Assembly: GCA_003695865.1 (NCBI GenBank)
Contig: RFGQ01000167.1
Location: forward strand, 1-7,065
Length of the DNA stretch: 7,065 nucleotides
DNA from: Gemmatimonadota bacterium
GTDB lineage: Bacteria > Gemmatimonadota > Gemmatimonadetes > Longimicrobiales > Gaopeijiaceae
Direction of reading: 5' to 3'
The notes below the pieces were generated by a model, which saw only the letters and a list, made by a program, of their open reading frames with translations, was not told where the DNA came from and searched no databases. Shown here in pieces: positions 5,825 through 7,065 of the stretch. The translations under genes and the position numbers were made by a program. Position 1 is the first letter of the stretch. Every line of letters begins with the position of its first letter.

Positions 5825-6568
5825 GTGGCAGGTCATAGCAAGTGGGCCCAGATCAAGCGCAAGAAGGCGGCCAACGACGCCAAGCGCGGCGCACAGTTCA
5901 CCAAGCTCATCCGCGAGATCACGGTCGCGGCGCGGGAGGGCGGCGGCAATCCCGACTTCAACCCGCGCCTGCGGCTGGCCGTCGACACGGCCAAGGCCGC
6001 CAACATGCCCGCCGACAACATCGAGCGCGCGATCAAGAAGGGCACGGGCGAGCTCGAGGGGGTGAGCTACGAGGAGGTGGCCTACGAGGGCTACGGCCCC
6101 GGAGGCGTTGCGCTCTACATCGAGGCGCTGACCGACAACCAGAACCGCACGGTGGCCGACGTGCGCCACATCCTGGGCAAACACGGGGGCAGCCTCGGCA
6201 CGTCGGGCTCGGTGGCGTGGCAGTTCGACCGCAAGGGCCAGATCTACGTGAGCGCCGAGCGCTACACCGAAGAGGCGGTCTTCGAGGCGGCGATCGAGGC
6301 CGGCGCCGAAGACGTGGAGCAGTCGGGCGACGAGTTCGTCGTCACGACCGAGGTGGCCGCGTTCCACGAGGTGCAGCAGGGCCTCAAGGCCGCCGGCATC
6401 GAGTTCGAGCGGGCCGAGCTTGCCTGGATCCCGCAGAACGAGGTGCGCGTCGAGGGCAAGGACGCCGAGAAGCTGGTCAGGCTCATCGAGGCGCTCGAGG
6501 ACTCCGACGACGTGCAGCAGGTCTACTCCAACGCGGACATCGACGAGGCCGTCCTCGCCGCGCTCTGA
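5825..6568 (+). CDS. yebC: YebC/PmpR/TACO1-family translation-associated protein
   Basis: A 247-residue cytosolic protein. The N-terminus MAGHSKWAQIKRKKAANDAKRG is the family hallmark, followed by FTKLIREI, NPRLRLAVDTAKAANMP, NIERAIKKG, YEGYGPGGVA, LTDNQNRTVADVRHI and GSLGTSGSVAWQF, all strongly conserved YebC blocks; the length is typical (about 240-250). Members were first described as DNA-binding regulators; the mitochondrial homologue TACO1 and some bacterial members act in translation, helping ribosomes through difficult stretches such as polyproline. Which role applies here cannot be read from sequence. The GTG start is set by the hallmark and by GGAGGA at 5815-5820, 4 nt upstream. The frame stays open far upstream, which is a GC-rich artefact. 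The ruvC start follows by 6 nt, the conserved yebC-ruvC arrangement, so the two are probably co-transcribed from the promoter at 5744-5773. Confidence 0.96.
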   Translation: MAGHSKWAQIKRKKAANDAKRGAQFTKLIREITVAAREGGGNPDFNPRLRLAVDTAKAANMPADNIERAIKKGTGELEGVSYEEVAYEGYGPGGVALYIEALTDNQNRTVADVRHILGKHGGSLGTSGSVAWQFDRKGQIYVSAERYTEEAVFEAAIEAGAEDVEQSGDEFVVTTEVAAFHEVQQGLKAAGIEFERAELAWIPQNEVRVEGKDAEKLVRLIEALEDSDDVQQVYSNADIDEAVLAAL

Positions 6569-6574
6569 CCGCTC

Positions 6575-7065
6575 ATGCCTCGCCATCCGCCGGGCACGCT
6601 CGTCCTGGGCATCGATCCGGGCACGGCCGTCACCGGCTATGGCGCGCTCGCGCCGCTCGAGCGGGGGCGCTGGACGCTGGTGGAGTGCGGGGTGATCCGC
6701 ACCTCGGCGGGCTCGCCGCTGCCCGAGCGCATCCGCGAGATCTACGAAGAGGTCGCGGGTCTGGTGGAGCGCTTCCGGCCGGCTGCGATGGCCGTCGAGG
6801 ACGTCTTCCAGGGGCGCAACGTGCGCAGCGCGCTCACGCTGGGACACGCGCGCGGGGCTATCCTTCTGGCGGGCGCCTTGCGGGGCGTTCCGGTGGCCGA
6901 GTACACGCCGGCCGAGATCAAGAGCGCGGTCGTGGGCCACGGACGCGCCACCAAGGATCAGGTGGCCTACATGGTTCAGCGCCACCTGCGCCTGCGCGAG
7001 GCGCCCGCGCCGGCCGATGCCGCCGACGGGGTGGCGGCGGCGCTCTGCCATTGCCTGGTGGGGCC
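6575..7065 (+). CDS. ruvC: Holliday junction resolvase RuvC (3' end outside window)
   Basis: RuvC is the endonuclease of the RuvABC complex: a dimer that cuts four-way junctions symmetrically to finish recombinational repair. The ATG at 6575 starts a frame open to the window end, 163 residues. Visible blocks are LGIDPGTAVTGYG (11-23), AVEDVFQGRNVRSALTLGHARG (73-94), VAEYTPAEIKSAVVGHGRATKDQV (107-130) and ADAADGVAAALCH (147-159). The four acidic catalytic residues are all present: Asp14, Glu75, Asp148 and Asp151, matching E. coli Asp7, Glu66, Asp138 and Asp141. Family length is about 160-190, so only a short C-terminal tail is missing. The 5-6 residues before the first strand are a small N-terminal extension. 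The gene starts 6 nt after yebC with no clear Shine-Dalgarno site, suggesting translational coupling. ruvA and ruvB may follow outside the window, as in many genomes. Confidence 0.95.
   Translation, partial: MPRHPPGTLVLGIDPGTAVTGYGALAPLERGRWTLVECGVIRTSAGSPLPERIREIYEEVAGLVERFRPAAMAVEDVFQGRNVRSALTLGHARGAILLAGALRGVPVAEYTPAEIKSAVVGHGRATKDQVAYMVQRHLRLREAPAPADAADGVAAALCHCLVG

Noticed and set aside
5807..7051. 414-codon open frame on the minus strand opposite yebC and ruvC
   Set aside because: It spans two conserved genes and the gap between them, has no family motif, and is a composition artefact.
1..7065. Mobile element, CRISPR array, phage or toxin-antitoxin system
   Set aside because: There are no spaced direct repeats, transposase, integrase, terminal repeats or small toxin-like gene pairs; the content reads as ordinary chromosome.

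Overview
This is a GC-rich, densely coding bacterial segment. It looks chromosomal and non-mobile: I see no integrase, IS, tRNA, CRISPR array or phage gene. An RND inner-membrane pump and a lipobox-bearing exported protein point to a diderm (Gram-negative type) organism. Base composition, the divergent EF-G paralogue and the PrcB-like lipoprotein would fit a high-GC group such as Gemmatimonadota, but that is an impression and not a demonstrated assignment.

Layout. (1) Bases 1-2886 hold the end of a plus-strand operon: the C-terminal about 763 residues of an RND-family efflux permease (the start lies before the window), then a 105-residue protein resembling small PII/DUF3240-like ferredoxin-fold proteins, 1 nt after the RND stop, then a 73-residue two-helix membrane protein of the DUF2892/YgaP type. 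(2) Bases 2883-5055 hold a well-formed sigma70-type promoter that begins on the stop codon of the previous gene, and an EF-G-like translational GTPase (FusA2/EF-G-2 type) with all five EF-G domains but altered GTPase motifs. (3) Bases 5056-5122 are a convergent intergenic gap with two overlapping, mutually exclusive GC-rich hairpins. (4) Bases 5123-5620, minus strand, encode a small lipoprotein with a PrcB C-terminal-like domain and a TTG start. (5) Bases 5621-5824 are a divergent regulatory gap with several short palindromes and a promoter for the next gene. (6) Bases 5825-7065, plus strand, hold yebC and then ruvC, in the classic yebC-ruvC order; ruvC runs off the window end just after its last catalytic aspartates.

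How the genes may work together. The first three genes are probably one export unit: a proton-driven pump, a possible PII-like regulator or sensor, and a small membrane partner. The EF-G-like factor and YebC both concern ribosome function, and RuvC resolves Holliday junctions; the last two are linked by a 6-nt gap. Nothing here is clearly a new system. The best candidates for a second look are the RND/PII-like/DUF2892 cassette, the Ser-Met-Met-Asp replacement of the NKxD guanine-specificity motif in the EF-G-like protein, and the palindrome over the yebC -35 box.
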